From positions 1 through 64,000 of the forward strand of contig JAUMUX010000001.1 of assembly GCA_030530485.1 (NCBI GenBank): a DNA stretch of 64,000 nucleotides, written 5' to 3'. Source of the stretch: a bacterium. Its GTDB lineage: Bacteria; Patescibacteriota; Saccharimonadia; Saccharimonadales; Saccharimonadaceae. This document shows, piece after piece, positions 24,510 to 34,562 of this stretch (its first letter is position 1; every line of letters begins with the position of its first letter). Under the pieces are notes generated by a model. That model ran no database searches and was not told where the DNA came from. It was given only the letters and a program-made list of their open reading frames with translations. The translations under genes and the position numbers were made by a program.

Positions 24510-24790
24510 ATGCTCAGGTTCGAGGGGAGGAGCATAGCTCCTCCAAGGAATGATTAAATGATTAAAATAATCTGTTGTAGGACTGAGTCTTCAAGTTGGA
24601 AAGTGTTTCGGATTTCTCGACCTCTGCCTTACTCCCATTTGGAAATACGATACACTTTCAGTTGCGAACTCAACCAGTTTTATTCCAGCCCTACAAGGGA
24701 CGACCGAATTGCTTCAGTCCTCCCCCGTTATGTATAGTTCGTAGGGCTTTCGCCCCTTGTAAAGCCGGAATTGAATTGTTAAGGTTTTAT
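24510..24790 (-). ncRNA. Candidate structured RNA with GNRA-capped hairpins
   Basis: This 280-bp stretch has no plausible gene. On the minus strand it forms GGGC-GAAA-GCCC (24,755-24,744) and a 12-bp stem with one mismatch capped by GCAA (24,724-24,713 with 24,708-24,697), both stable GNRA tetraloops. GAAAGTGT/ACACTTTC (24,599-24,606 with 24,652-24,659) and a perfect 8-bp stem (24,526-24,533 with 24,537-24,544) follow. The GNRA loops exist only on the minus strand, the direction of the operon. No known RNA family is recognised. Confidence 0.5.
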
Positions 24791-24796
24791 GAGATT

Positions 24797-25180
24797 TTAC
24801 TGCTCATAAGTCAAATATGTCTTCCACTCTTCGGGGTGTTTTTTGAAGCTTTCTTTGATGTCTTTTGGGGACTGGAAATATATATTTGGAGTCTTTGCTC
24901 TATAGTCTAGACCGTGACCTGGTTCTTCAAGAATAAAATCCCAGTAGCCAAAAAATTTAGTTTCATCTCCGTTATTCCAATCAGGTTTAAATCCTTTGGC
25001 GTCTTGCTTGATAATTTCTTTGGCTTTTAAATATTTAAGATACTTTTTAGTTTTTTCTACGGTTTTAAATAGTAATCCTAAATCTTTTATATTTTTAACT
25101 TCCAAAGCACTCCAGCCAGAATAGTAATCAGTATTTATTTCTTTAAATTTTGATTTATAAATATCTATAGTGAAAAACAT
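24797..25180 (-). CDS. Hypothetical phage protein (127 residues)
   Basis: A Lys- and aromatic-rich protein (AKGFKPDWNNGDETKFFGYWDF) of a kind seen in several phage early regions, possibly nucleic-acid related, but no function is recognised. It starts behind AAAGGAG and is followed by the candidate structured RNA. It has no TTCGAA, unlike genes from 25,404 onwards. Confidence 0.7.
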   Translation of the reverse strand: MFFTIDIYKSKFKEINTDYYSGWSALEVKNIKDLGLLFKTVEKTKKYLKYLKAKEIIKQDAKGFKPDWNNGDETKFFGYWDFILEEPGHGLDYRAKTPNIYFQSPKDIKESFKKHPEEWKTYLTYEQ

Positions 25181-25194
25181 TTTTCTCCTTTAAT

Positions 25195-25380
25195 TTACTT
25201 TTGGCAATTAACTGTAGTATTTAGCTTAGCTTTAGTGCTTTTGAGTTCAGCTTCTGAGCCTATAAATAGCCCAAATGCACCCGAAAAGAGTATTAGGGCG
25301 ATTATAGCAATCGCACGCCAAGCCGACATTTTAAATTTTAGATCTTGCATGATTAAATGCTGAATATCAGGTTGTTTCAT
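25195..25380 (-). CDS. Small single-pass membrane protein
   Basis: A 61-residue protein with one membrane helix (about 22-41, AIAIIALILFSGAFGLFIG) and a short polar tail. AAAGGAT precedes its ATG. It lies 14 nt from the next gene in the operon. Small early-region membrane proteins of phages can act in exclusion or lysis timing, but nothing specific is visible. Confidence 0.65.
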   Translation of the reverse strand: MKQPDIQHLIMQDLKFKMSAWRAIAIIALILFSGAFGLFIGSEAELKSTKAKLNTTVNCQK

Positions 25381-25403
25381 AGTTATCCTTTCATTTCTAG
25401 TTA

Positions 25404-25817
25404 TTAAAATTCGACTTTCTTTGGTTTTGGTTCGCCGAGATATTGCTGAATTTCGAAAATTGCTTGATCATATCCAATCACAAATCTTGCGCGATAACCT
25501 TTATTTCTTAGCTCTTTAAGCATTTTATCTTGTTCGATTAAATGTTTATTCTGCCTAATTTCACCATTCTTCTTGAAAACAATAACATTTTCAGCTTTAA
25601 TTTCGAGAAATAGGCCGCTCGCTAAGGTATTACTTTCAGCAATGAACAGATCCGGCCAAGCTCGGGATTTCTGAAATTTCTTGTGTTTTGTTGCTTGGCC
25701 TGGGCTCATTTTCATGCCACTTGAGAAATCTGTGCGAAATAATACATCGGGGTAGTTGTTGCGGAGGTAGTCGCAAATTTTAAGGTGCAGATTTTCTTCA
25801 GTTTTTCTCATTAACAT
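25404..25817 (-). CDS. VRR-NUC domain nuclease
   Basis: A 137-residue single-domain nuclease. The VRR-NUC (PD-(D/E)XK) pattern is clear: FRTDFSSGMKMSPGQA, then RAWPDLFIAE and GLFLEIKAEN, followed by LIEQDKMLKELRNKGYRARF. Stand-alone VRR-NUC proteins are common in phage replication/recombination regions and act as structure-specific endonucleases, probably resolving branched DNA. Overlaps the 36-codon ORF upstream. Contains TTCGAA like the structural genes. Confidence 0.88.
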   Translation of the reverse strand: MLMRKTEENLHLKICDYLRNNYPDVLFRTDFSSGMKMSPGQATKHKKFQKSRAWPDLFIAESNTLASGLFLEIKAENVIVFKKNGEIRQNKHLIEQDKMLKELRNKGYRARFVIGYDQAIFEIQQYLGEPKPKKVEF

Positions 25818-25908
25818 ATCTTAGTTCCTCATATCTTTGCCACTCTGGCGAAATAATATTAACTTTAATTTTAACTACTCTAGAAATACCATTAATTAAA
25901 ATTTTCAT
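25798..25908 (-). CDS. Micro-ORF (36 codons) coupled to the VRR-NUC gene
   Basis: ATG at 25,908 (reverse) follows a ribosome-binding site AAAAGGAAG. The product begins MKILINGISRVVKIKVNIIS and ends 20 nt inside the nuclease gene in another frame. It directly follows the structured RNA at 25,929-26,051, so it could be a leader or coupling peptide for the nuclease, or a small structural protein. Confidence 0.5.
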   Translation of the reverse strand: MKILINGISRVVKIKVNIISPEWQRYEELRYVNEKN

Positions 25909-25928
25909 AATTCTTCCTTTTAGATTTC

Positions 25929-26051
25929 AGCCCTCCAACGGACACAAGGCTCATAACCACGAAATAATCGCGGCGAGCTACCAATAAGGAGGTGCTCGAC
26001 TTTTTTCTGCAGCTCTAAACCACTTGCGAAACCTGTGCCCATTGGAAGGCT
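25929..26051 (-). ncRNA. Candidate structured RNA with an anti-Shine-Dalgarno loop
   Basis: On the minus strand, 26,051-26,032 pairs with 25,949-25,929 in a 20-bp helix with three G.U pairs and one bulge. The G.U pairs would be A.C mismatches on the other strand, so the minus RNA is the folded one. Inside are two hairpins: CCGCGA/TCGTGG (25,973-25,957), and an 8-bp stem with a bulged A (25,998-25,974). The top of that stem reads CACCTCCTTA (25,994-25,985), identical to the 3' end of bacterial 16S rRNA. It fills the gap between two early genes. Confidence 0.68.
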
Positions 26052-26062
26052 AAACTTATTTT

Positions 26063-26338
26063 TTAAAATCCTACTGCTCGTCGATAATCATCAAACTGCT
26101 GTGAACGCTCTATACTATTTTCTTTACATTCTTTGAGATATTCATTATAATAATCGTTTTGCCAATCTTCGAAAGGGAAGTCTTTAATATCCATCTTTTC
26201 GGCAAGGCCATTACCAATTTCGTAATATCTGCAAAATTCGTCAAAATCCATATCTTCAAAACCATCTTCGTAAAGATTGCGATTTTCTAAAATAATATTT
26301 TCCAGAAAGTCACGGATTAATTTTTGGTCAAAATTCAT
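26063..26338 (-). CDS. Very acidic hypothetical early protein (91 residues)
   Basis: A strongly acidic, aromatic-rich protein (DGFEDMDFDEFCRYYEI; FPFEDWQNDYYNEYLKE). Its start overlaps the upstream gene by 11 nt. High negative charge and small size are features of DNA-mimic inhibitor proteins, but this is only a compositional hint. No family recognised. Confidence 0.7.
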   Translation of the reverse strand: MNFDQKLIRDFLENIILENRNLYEDGFEDMDFDEFCRYYEIGNGLAEKMDIKDFPFEDWQNDYYNEYLKECKENSIERSQQFDDYRRAVGF

Positions 26339-26540
26339 AGCTTAACTCCTTTATTAATTTTTCGCTATTCCTTCGCAAGAAATCTTCACAAATTCGCCGA
26401 TCTTCACAATCCATTACATATTGCAGCATTTCCGCTTTTAAAGGGAGAGCGAGTTTTGAACTGAAAATTTCTTTTAACTCTGTGATATCTGCAGTTGAAT
26501 ATTTATTAAAAATTTGATTAATTACTGTTCTGAAATTCAT
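26328..26540 (-). CDS. Hypothetical early protein (70 residues)
   Basis: A helical protein with two cysteines (MDCEDRRICEDFLRR). It is placed head-to-tail with its neighbours, overlapping the downstream gene by 11 nt and 2 nt from the upstream one. No family recognised. Confidence 0.65.
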   Translation of the reverse strand: MNFRTVINQIFNKYSTADITELKEIFSSKLALPLKAEMLQYVMDCEDRRICEDFLRRNSEKLIKELSYEF

Positions 26541-26542
26541 TT

Positions 26543-26845
26543 TTAATCCTTTGTAAAAAATGTTCGTTGGCGATTTTGTGTCATTCTTTGCACACGAGCT
26601 GCAATGACTTTTTTAATTTCTTGCCGTGTTTGAGACGGCATTTTTTCATAATACTTAGCCACAAATTCTCGTATTTCGTCGACTTCGAACTCTTCGAAGA
26701 CTTCTGCCACTTGACGTTCATCTTTCATCTCTATCAGCTTTGAGCGATAGGCGGCGACATAGTCCGCCCACGCTTTCGCTGAATGATTTTCTTTATAAAA
26801 TTGATACGCCAATTGTTTAACTAATAGATACTCAGGTTTTGTCAT
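26543..26845 (-). CDS. Hypothetical early protein (100 residues)
   Basis: A helical protein with a basic C-terminus (KKVIAARVQRMTQNRQRTFF). Its ATG overlaps the stop of the nuclease-FtsK gene by 4 nt, so it is translationally coupled to it and may assist it. No known domain recognised. Confidence 0.7.
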   Translation of the reverse strand: MTKPEYLLVKQLAYQFYKENHSAKAWADYVAAYRSKLIEMKDERQVAEVFEEFEVDEIREFVAKYYEKMPSQTRQEIKKVIAARVQRMTQNRQRTFFTKD

Positions 26846-28917
26846 AGGTAGAATCCTTGTAGTCGTTCTAGATGATTTGCTCGTGGATCTTGATAGAGCA
26901 TATCACCATTACCAGTGAGCATTTCTGCGCCAGTTTCGTCGAGAATAATCTTGCTGTTAATTGAGTTGGTTACACTGAAGGCAATCTTTGTCGGAATATT
27001 CGCCTTGATTAAACCTGTTACAACATCGGCAGAAGGTCGCTGAGTTGCGAGAATTAAGTGAATTCCTACCGCTCGAGCTTTTTGTGCAATTCGGATAATT
27101 GAGCTTTCTGCACTTGGTATTCCTAGATCTGAAGCTTCAAGGATTGCTTTTTCGAGCTCTTTCATTACTTTTTTCTGTTCCTTAATCGTTTCTTTTTCAA
27201 GCTCTGACATTCTTGGGTTAATTTTCAGATCTTCCAGTGATTTTACTTCTGATAAATCAAAATCTTTATTAAAATGCAGAATCGTTTCGATCATACCTTT
27301 AATATTCAATTTAAATTCTTCGCGTTTATTGCCAGATGTCATCATCAAGTCTGCAAACTCATCAATCACACAAACAATTCGTGGCATTTTGCCTTTGTAA
27401 TCTTCGATTTTTCGCACACCAGCTTTTCGCAAAGTTTTATAGCGAGATTCCATTACTTCCACTAAATCCGCAAGTGTTTCTTGTGCATGAATTGGATTAG
27501 TAACAATCGGTTTTAATAAATGTTTGCTATCTTCATAAAATCCAAGTTCAACTTGCTTTGGATCGATTAGCACGAGTTGGAGTTCGTCTGTCGAAAGTTG
27601 TTTAGTGAGCGATTCGAGAATCACGTTCAGCATAACGCTTTTACCAGAGCCAGTTTGCCCAGCGATTAGCAGATGCGGCATTTTGGTTAAATCACCGTAA
27701 TGATTTTCACCAAAAATATCTTGGCCGAGCGGAATTTCGAAAGTGCCTTTTTTAAGCAGAGAATCGTCGAAATCTAGAACTTTACGCTCAGGATTTGGAA
27801 TTTCCACACCGATTAAGTTTGTGCCGTAGATTGGCGCAAGCACGCGAACTGATTTAGCTTGAAGAGCGATTGCGAGGTCATCAGCACGTGAGCCGATATT
27901 TTTCATTGCGACACCACGATTTGGCCGGAAAGTATAGCGAATTACGCTTGCACCAGTGAAGGTTTCGCCAATTGCGCCACCGATTCCGAACTCTAAGAAT
28001 TTTTTAATAATCAAATTCTCATTAGTTTCGCCGTCAGTTTCAAGCAAATCAACAGTTGTATTCTTCTCGCTGAATTTTTCCGCAACGTTCATTTTGCGCT
28101 TAATTTTAGCTTTATCAAATCCAGTTTCGATATTCGCAAGAACTTCCATCGATTCTTGTCCGTTTAAAATATCACTCGGGTTAGGGAAGAATTTAGCATT
28201 ATCGTTGTTGACATAGTCGAATACGTTCGTGATGAGCTTTTCGGTTGTGGGCAAGAACTCAAGCAGATCATTTCGAGAATATTCGAATTCGCGAATTTGC
28301 GGCGAACCATCTCGATTCTTAGTCTTCTTGATCTCAATGAATCCAACACTTTCAATTTCTTTTTTGAGAACTTTTTCAGCCAAAACTAGATAAATTGAGC
28401 CTTGAAGTAGGTATTTATAGTTTTCTTGATACTCTGGATCAAGTGGATCGTTAGTGGCCGACGAGTAAAATGAAACTGTTTTATAATCTTTAAGCTTAAT
28501 TTTATCTCCACTCGAGCCTTTAATAATTAGGTCGATGATTCCAACCATTGGCACTTTCGAAATTTCAGCTTCGAGTCGTTTTTCAGCATCGATAACTTCG
28601 AATTTTGGTGCTTCCTCAAAATAAATATTGAGCGAATCGTTAAATTCTTTAATCATTTTTTCACGGCTGCCAGTTTTACCATAATCTATTTCGTAATCGC
28701 TAGTTGAATTTATTTCATCAAGCCCAGCAGCTGCAGCTTCGTCAAAAGTTCCGCCCTTATAGTAAATTTCAAGTGCTTTGTGGAAAGCTTTACCGACTAC
28801 CATTGATGGGCTCAAAGGATTGTCGTAAACTTTCGCAATGTAACGCTTTTGAAATTCAACCTGATTTCGTAGAAAGGTTACAAGGGCAGAGTAGCTTAAG
28901 TGATCAACTCTATTCAT
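26842..28917 (-). CDS. RecB-like PD-(D/E)XK nuclease fused to an FtsK/SpoIIIE-type DNA translocase
   Basis: A 691-residue fusion. Residues 1-250 form a RecB/Cas4-type nuclease: LSYSALVTFLR, VVGKAFHKALE (His46), MVGIIDLII (Asp129) and KLKDYKTVSF (Asp144-x-Lys146). Residues 300-691 form an FtsK motor: SRADDLAIALQAKSVR, HLLIAGQTGSGKS (Walker A near 419-427), CVIDEFADLM (Walker B) and LILATQRPSADVVTG. A charged helical insert of about 75 residues (530-605) splits the ATPase. The C-terminus stops where the ATPase ends, so the DNA-sequence-reading gamma domain of FtsK is absent. The start at 28,917 has GAGGAG upstream; the frame is open to 29,028. It overlaps recT by 8 nt. Confidence 0.88.
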   Translation of the reverse strand: MNRVDHLSYSALVTFLRNQVEFQKRYIAKVYDNPLSPSMVVGKAFHKALEIYYKGGTFDEAAAAGLDEINSTSDYEIDYGKTGSREKMIKEFNDSLNIYFEEAPKFEVIDAEKRLEAEISKVPMVGIIDLIIKGSSGDKIKLKDYKTVSFYSSATNDPLDPEYQENYKYLLQGSIYLVLAEKVLKKEIESVGFIEIKKTKNRDGSPQIREFEYSRNDLLEFLPTTEKLITNVFDYVNNDNAKFFPNPSDILNGQESMEVLANIETGFDKAKIKRKMNVAEKFSEKNTTVDLLETDGETNENLIIKKFLEFGIGGAIGETFTGASVIRYTFRPNRGVAMKNIGSRADDLAIALQAKSVRVLAPIYGTNLIGVEIPNPERKVLDFDDSLLKKGTFEIPLGQDIFGENHYGDLTKMPHLLIAGQTGSGKSVMLNVILESLTKQLSTDELQLVLIDPKQVELGFYEDSKHLLKPIVTNPIHAQETLADLVEVMESRYKTLRKAGVRKIEDYKGKMPRIVCVIDEFADLMMTSGNKREEFKLNIKGMIETILHFNKDFDLSEVKSLEDLKINPRMSELEKETIKEQKKVMKELEKAILEASDLGIPSAESSIIRIAQKARAVGIHLILATQRPSADVVTGLIKANIPTKIAFSVTNSINSKIILDETGAEMLTGNGDMLYQDPRANHLERLQGFYL

Positions 28918-29599
28918 TGATTTTCTCCTCGGTTTGGTTAATAATTTGTTCGTCTTCGCGCGAAATTTCTTCTTCAATATAAATTCCAGAAATATCGAAC
29001 GCTTGGCGAATTGCATTAGCTTCAGCACATTTTGTGAGCATTACAATTGGCATTTTTGCCCAAGTTGATTTCGGCTTACCATCCTTATTTTTCTGGACGA
29101 ATTCTTCATAAAAAGCAGTATATTTCGTGAATTCTTTCGGCTCACCGTTAACTAGTCCAAAAACCGGCACAGTTACGCTTTCGAGCTGTCCATCGGCGCT
29201 CTTAGTAATTTCAGCAGTTCCAGTGTGAGAATATTTACCGCCTCTTCGAGCGAGTTTTCGAAGACCATGAATTGATATGATCGGCGTAAGCTCTTCGCGC
29301 TCAGTGCTTTTATTCCAGATATATGTCGCATAAATCTCATTCTTGAACGGATTAACTCCGAACTGGCTCGCGATGATCATAAATCGTTTTAAATCTTCAA
29401 TCGGTCGAGCTTGTTTTGTCTTGGTTAGCCCGAGTATCGATACATGGATTGAGGCAAGCATTCGCTCTTTGGAAGCGGCGGTTAAATCTCCTTCGAAAAG
29501 ACCGTTCGCATATGGCACGACTTCACCATATAATTCACGACGCTTTTTATTCGCTAATTTCTTTGCATCTTTTTCTGTAGTAATAACTGCTTCTGACAT
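28910..29599 (-). CDS. recT: RecT-family single-strand annealing protein
   Basis: A 229-residue RecT. Family features include ERMLASIHVSILGL, RFMIIASQFGVNPFKNEIYA, ISIHGLRKLARRGGKYS and WAKMPIVMLTKCAEANAIRQAF. It anneals complementary single strands during phage recombination. Partners are normally an exonuclease that makes the single strands, and here the nuclease-FtsK fusion directly downstream is the obvious candidate. Its ATG overlaps the stop of a small membrane-protein gene. Confidence 0.93.
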   Translation of the reverse strand: MSEAVITTEKDAKKLANKKRRELYGEVVPYANGLFEGDLTAASKERMLASIHVSILGLTKTKQARPIEDLKRFMIIASQFGVNPFKNEIYATYIWNKSTEREELTPIISIHGLRKLARRGGKYSHTGTAEITKSADGQLESVTVPVFGLVNGEPKEFTKYTAFYEEFVQKNKDGKPKSTWAKMPIVMLTKCAEANAIRQAFDISGIYIEEEISREDEQIINQTEEKINE

Positions 29600-29766
29600 T
29601 ATTTACAAATCTCCATTTCATTGATCATTTGCCATTCACAGTTGTGTTCTTTTTCATAATTTCGATATTTTTGCCATCGATATTCTGAACCAAACCAAGC
29701 AAGAGCTACTAGTCCGACAATCATAAAGAATATTATTTTTTTAAATTTTGTTGTTTTTGCGTGCAT
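29599..29766 (-). CDS. Small membrane protein (55 residues) at the head of the early operon
   Basis: ATG at 29,766 (reverse) follows AAGGAG. One membrane helix (about 10-26, KIIFFMIVGLVALAWFG) precedes a polar tail with two cysteines. Its stop overlaps the recT start (TAATG), so it is the first coupled gene of the early operon. Function unknown. Confidence 0.7.
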   Translation of the reverse strand: MHAKTTKFKKIIFFMIVGLVALAWFGSEYRWQKYRNYEKEHNCEWQMINEMEICK

Positions 29767-29927
29767 TTTATCTCCTTAATTTTATTATTTTTGATTTTCG
29801 AAAATGTTATCTGTCGCCACTATTCATTACTTTCTTGGCCGTTTTCTTTTTCGAAATTCAAACCTTGATTTAACTTTGAAATTTCTGCAAAACCCCGTTC
29901 GCAAAAATCTCATTTGTAAAATCAAGA

Positions 29928-29992
29928 AGCCCCATGGATAACGCACAACCATGGGGCTAATTTTGTAAGCTTAGAAAAGATGTGCGTTTTTT
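29928..29992 (+). ncRNA. H-type pseudoknot RNA ending in U6, at the probable prophage-host edge
   Basis: AGCCCCATGG (29,928-29,937) pairs with CCATGGGGCT (29,949-29,958). The 11-nt loop contains AACGCACA (29,940-29,947), which pairs perfectly with TGTGCGTT (29,981-29,988), followed by U's to 29,992. Loop lengths of 2, 1 and 22 nt are ideal for an H-type pseudoknot. A possible -10 box TAAAAT (29,917-29,922) would start a 64-nt RNA at its 5' edge. It lies between divergent genes, where an ordinary terminator has no upstream gene to serve. The rest of 29,767-30,000 holds nothing I recognise, including no clear promoter for the leftward operon. Confidence 0.6.
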
Positions 29993-30003
29993 AGAGTTGC
30001 ATC

Positions 30004-30032
30004 TTTACGCTTATGATGATATATGATATAAT
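30004..30032 (+). promoter_or_regulatory. Promoter of the first chromosomal operon
   Basis: TTTACG (30,004-30,009), 17-bp spacer, extended -10 TGATATAAT (30,024-30,032). The gene starts about 36 nt downstream with GAGGGGG. Confidence 0.75.
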
Positions 30033-30068
30033 ATTAAACAGCTGCAGTTCATTGAGGGGGTGAAGTAT

Positions 30069-30473
30069 ATGAACAAGGAGAGCATTTTGCGAACAGCGTC
30101 GCGAAGATTCGCAGTTATCTATAATGATGACAAGATGAAGCTGATTGAATTTTATGAGCTTTTGGCGGGTCAGAATTTTGCGACTACTCTAAGAGTATAT
30201 ATGCTCGGCGGAGAAATATACTTCGACGAGCATTCGATTGAAATCGAAGAAATTAGCGAGATTTTGCTAAAAAAAGCGATTTCACTGGTGGGTAAAAGTT
30301 TCATTCAGCGCGAACTGCGCGAATTGGCTAATCTGATTAAAAAGCTAAGCGAAGTTCCGCTGGAAGATATTAAAACTTTTGATAAACTCGAAAGTCTCGC
30401 GGCGAAAAAATTTCAGAAAATTTACGAAAAGTATATCGCCGAAAAATATCTCAAGTTTTTCAAGAAAAAGTAG
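30069..30473 (+). CDS. Hypothetical protein upstream of secA
   Basis: A 134-residue helical protein rich in Lys, Glu and Ile that I do not recognise. The C-terminus (KKFQKIYEKYIAEKYLKFF) is strongly basic and aromatic. ATG 30,069 is chosen for its spacing to GAGGGGG; an in-frame GTG at 30,060 is too close. It has its own promoter and terminator, so it is a single-gene unit. Confidence 0.7.
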   Translation: MNKESILRTASRRFAVIYNDDKMKLIEFYELLAGQNFATTLRVYMLGGEIYFDEHSIEIEEISEILLKKAISLVGKSFIQRELRELANLIKKLSEVPLEDIKTFDKLESLAAKKFQKIYEKYIAEKYLKFFKKK

Positions 30474-30501
30474 AAAGTTCCGTGGTTCGGGGCTTTTTTT
30501 T
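30474..30501 (+). terminator. Terminator before secA
   Basis: A 9-bp stem (30,474-30,482 with 30,488-30,496, two G.U pairs) running into T8, just after the stop codon. Confidence 0.8.
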
Positions 30502-30559
30502 CGCTACTAATTATGATAAAATGGGAATAGATTTTATACTGTTTTAAATGGAGAGGGAA

Positions 30560-33252
<2,693 letters not shown>

Positions 33253-33253
<1 letters not shown>

Positions 33254-34542
33254 TGCGACATACTGTCGAGGAAGTGCGCCTGCAAAACGGCGCGCGTGGG
33301 CTTTTGGTGAATGTTCCAGATGCGACAGTGATGGGTTTTCAGTTTCAATTTCGGGCGGGTTCGCGTTATACTCGCTCGCCTGAAATCTATGAAACGGCGC
33401 ACATTATGGAGCATATGGCGTTTGGCGCAAACGCGCGGTTTAAAAATGAGCACGAATTTGAGGCAGAATTTACTAAAAACGGCGCTTATCACAACGCTTC
33501 AACCTCTGATATGGGAATGAGCTACGTGGCGGATTGTGCCGATTTTGAGTGGGAGCGAATTTTAGATTTGCAGCTGCTTTCGATTGGTGAGCCAAAATTC
33601 AACGCTTTCGAATTCGAAGCCGAAAAGGGCAATGTCCGCAATGAATTGACGGGTTATTTAAACAATAACGCGCGGCTACTTTGGCCAAAAATTCAGCAGG
33701 CTTTTGGTGAAAAAGTTCTAACTTACGAGCAACGGCTTAAAACGATTGAAAATATTCAACTTGAAGATATTATCGAGCACCACAAACGCACGCACACTAC
33801 CGATAATTTGCGTTTTGTAATTGCGGGAAAAATCACCGAGGCGCGCAAAAAGAAGATTTTGGCGCGGATTGAAGAATTGCCGCTTGAACGGGGCAAAAGG
33901 TTTGATTTTATCGTTGATGAGCTCGAATCGCCGCACGAGCCAATTTATATTCATCGCCCAGATTTGAAAAATATCAATTTTGGCTTTTCGATTGTGTTGC
34001 CACGCCAGCTTTCGACCACCGAAATGGACGCAATGCACGCCCTAAACCACATTTTGACGGGCACGATGCACTCGCGAATTTTTGGTCAGGCGCGCAAACG
34101 TGGCTTGGCTTACGGCATTTATAGTGGCGCTTCCAGAGGTCAGAAAGATTCTTCGTGGGATTTCGAAGGGCAAACTAATTTCGACACCGCCAAACCGCTT
34201 TTCGAATTGGTGGTTCAAGAATTGAAGCGCATTTTGAACGAAGATTTGACCGAAGAAGAATTAGATGCGATGAAATCTTACGCGCTTGGTTCATTCCAGA
34301 TAGGCGGGCAGACGGTGGCTTCAACCGCAGGGTTTTACGCTGGTCGATATTTCTGGGACGGCAATATTCGCGACCACAAAAAACAGCCAGAATTTATCAA
34401 ACAGATTTCTCGCGAGAAAATTTTTGCTTTAGCGAAAGAGTTTATCGAGGATGGCGTTTGGGTTTTGGGCGCCGTGAGTGGCGGCGAACAAGCGCAGATT
34501 TTTGAACTCGACGAAACACTGGCTGAACTTTTCGAAAAATAA
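33253..34542 (+). CDS. M16-family zinc metallopeptidase
   Basis: A 429-residue protein with the inverted zinc motif HIMEHMAFG (HxxEH) near residue 50 and the distal acidic ligand in EAEKGNVRNEL near residue 120. The second M16 half (LDAMKSYALGSFQIGGQT) is retained, so it is a complete one-chain member of the processing-peptidase/pitrilysin family. It degrades or trims peptides. Overlap with the secA stop suggests co-expression, perhaps to clear signal peptides, though that is inference. Confidence 0.88.
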
Positions 34543-34562
34543 ATTCGAAGAACGGAGGAAGA

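Noticed and set aside
24500-24790. tRNA or tmRNA in the early gap
   Set aside because: GGTTCGA-like and stem fragments occur, but no cloverleaf, CCA end or tag ORF can be built.
24596-24910. 104-codon rightward ORF starting with TTG
   Set aside because: Opposes the operon, overlaps a real leftward gene, has no ribosome-binding site and an odd composition; the region is better explained as structured RNA.
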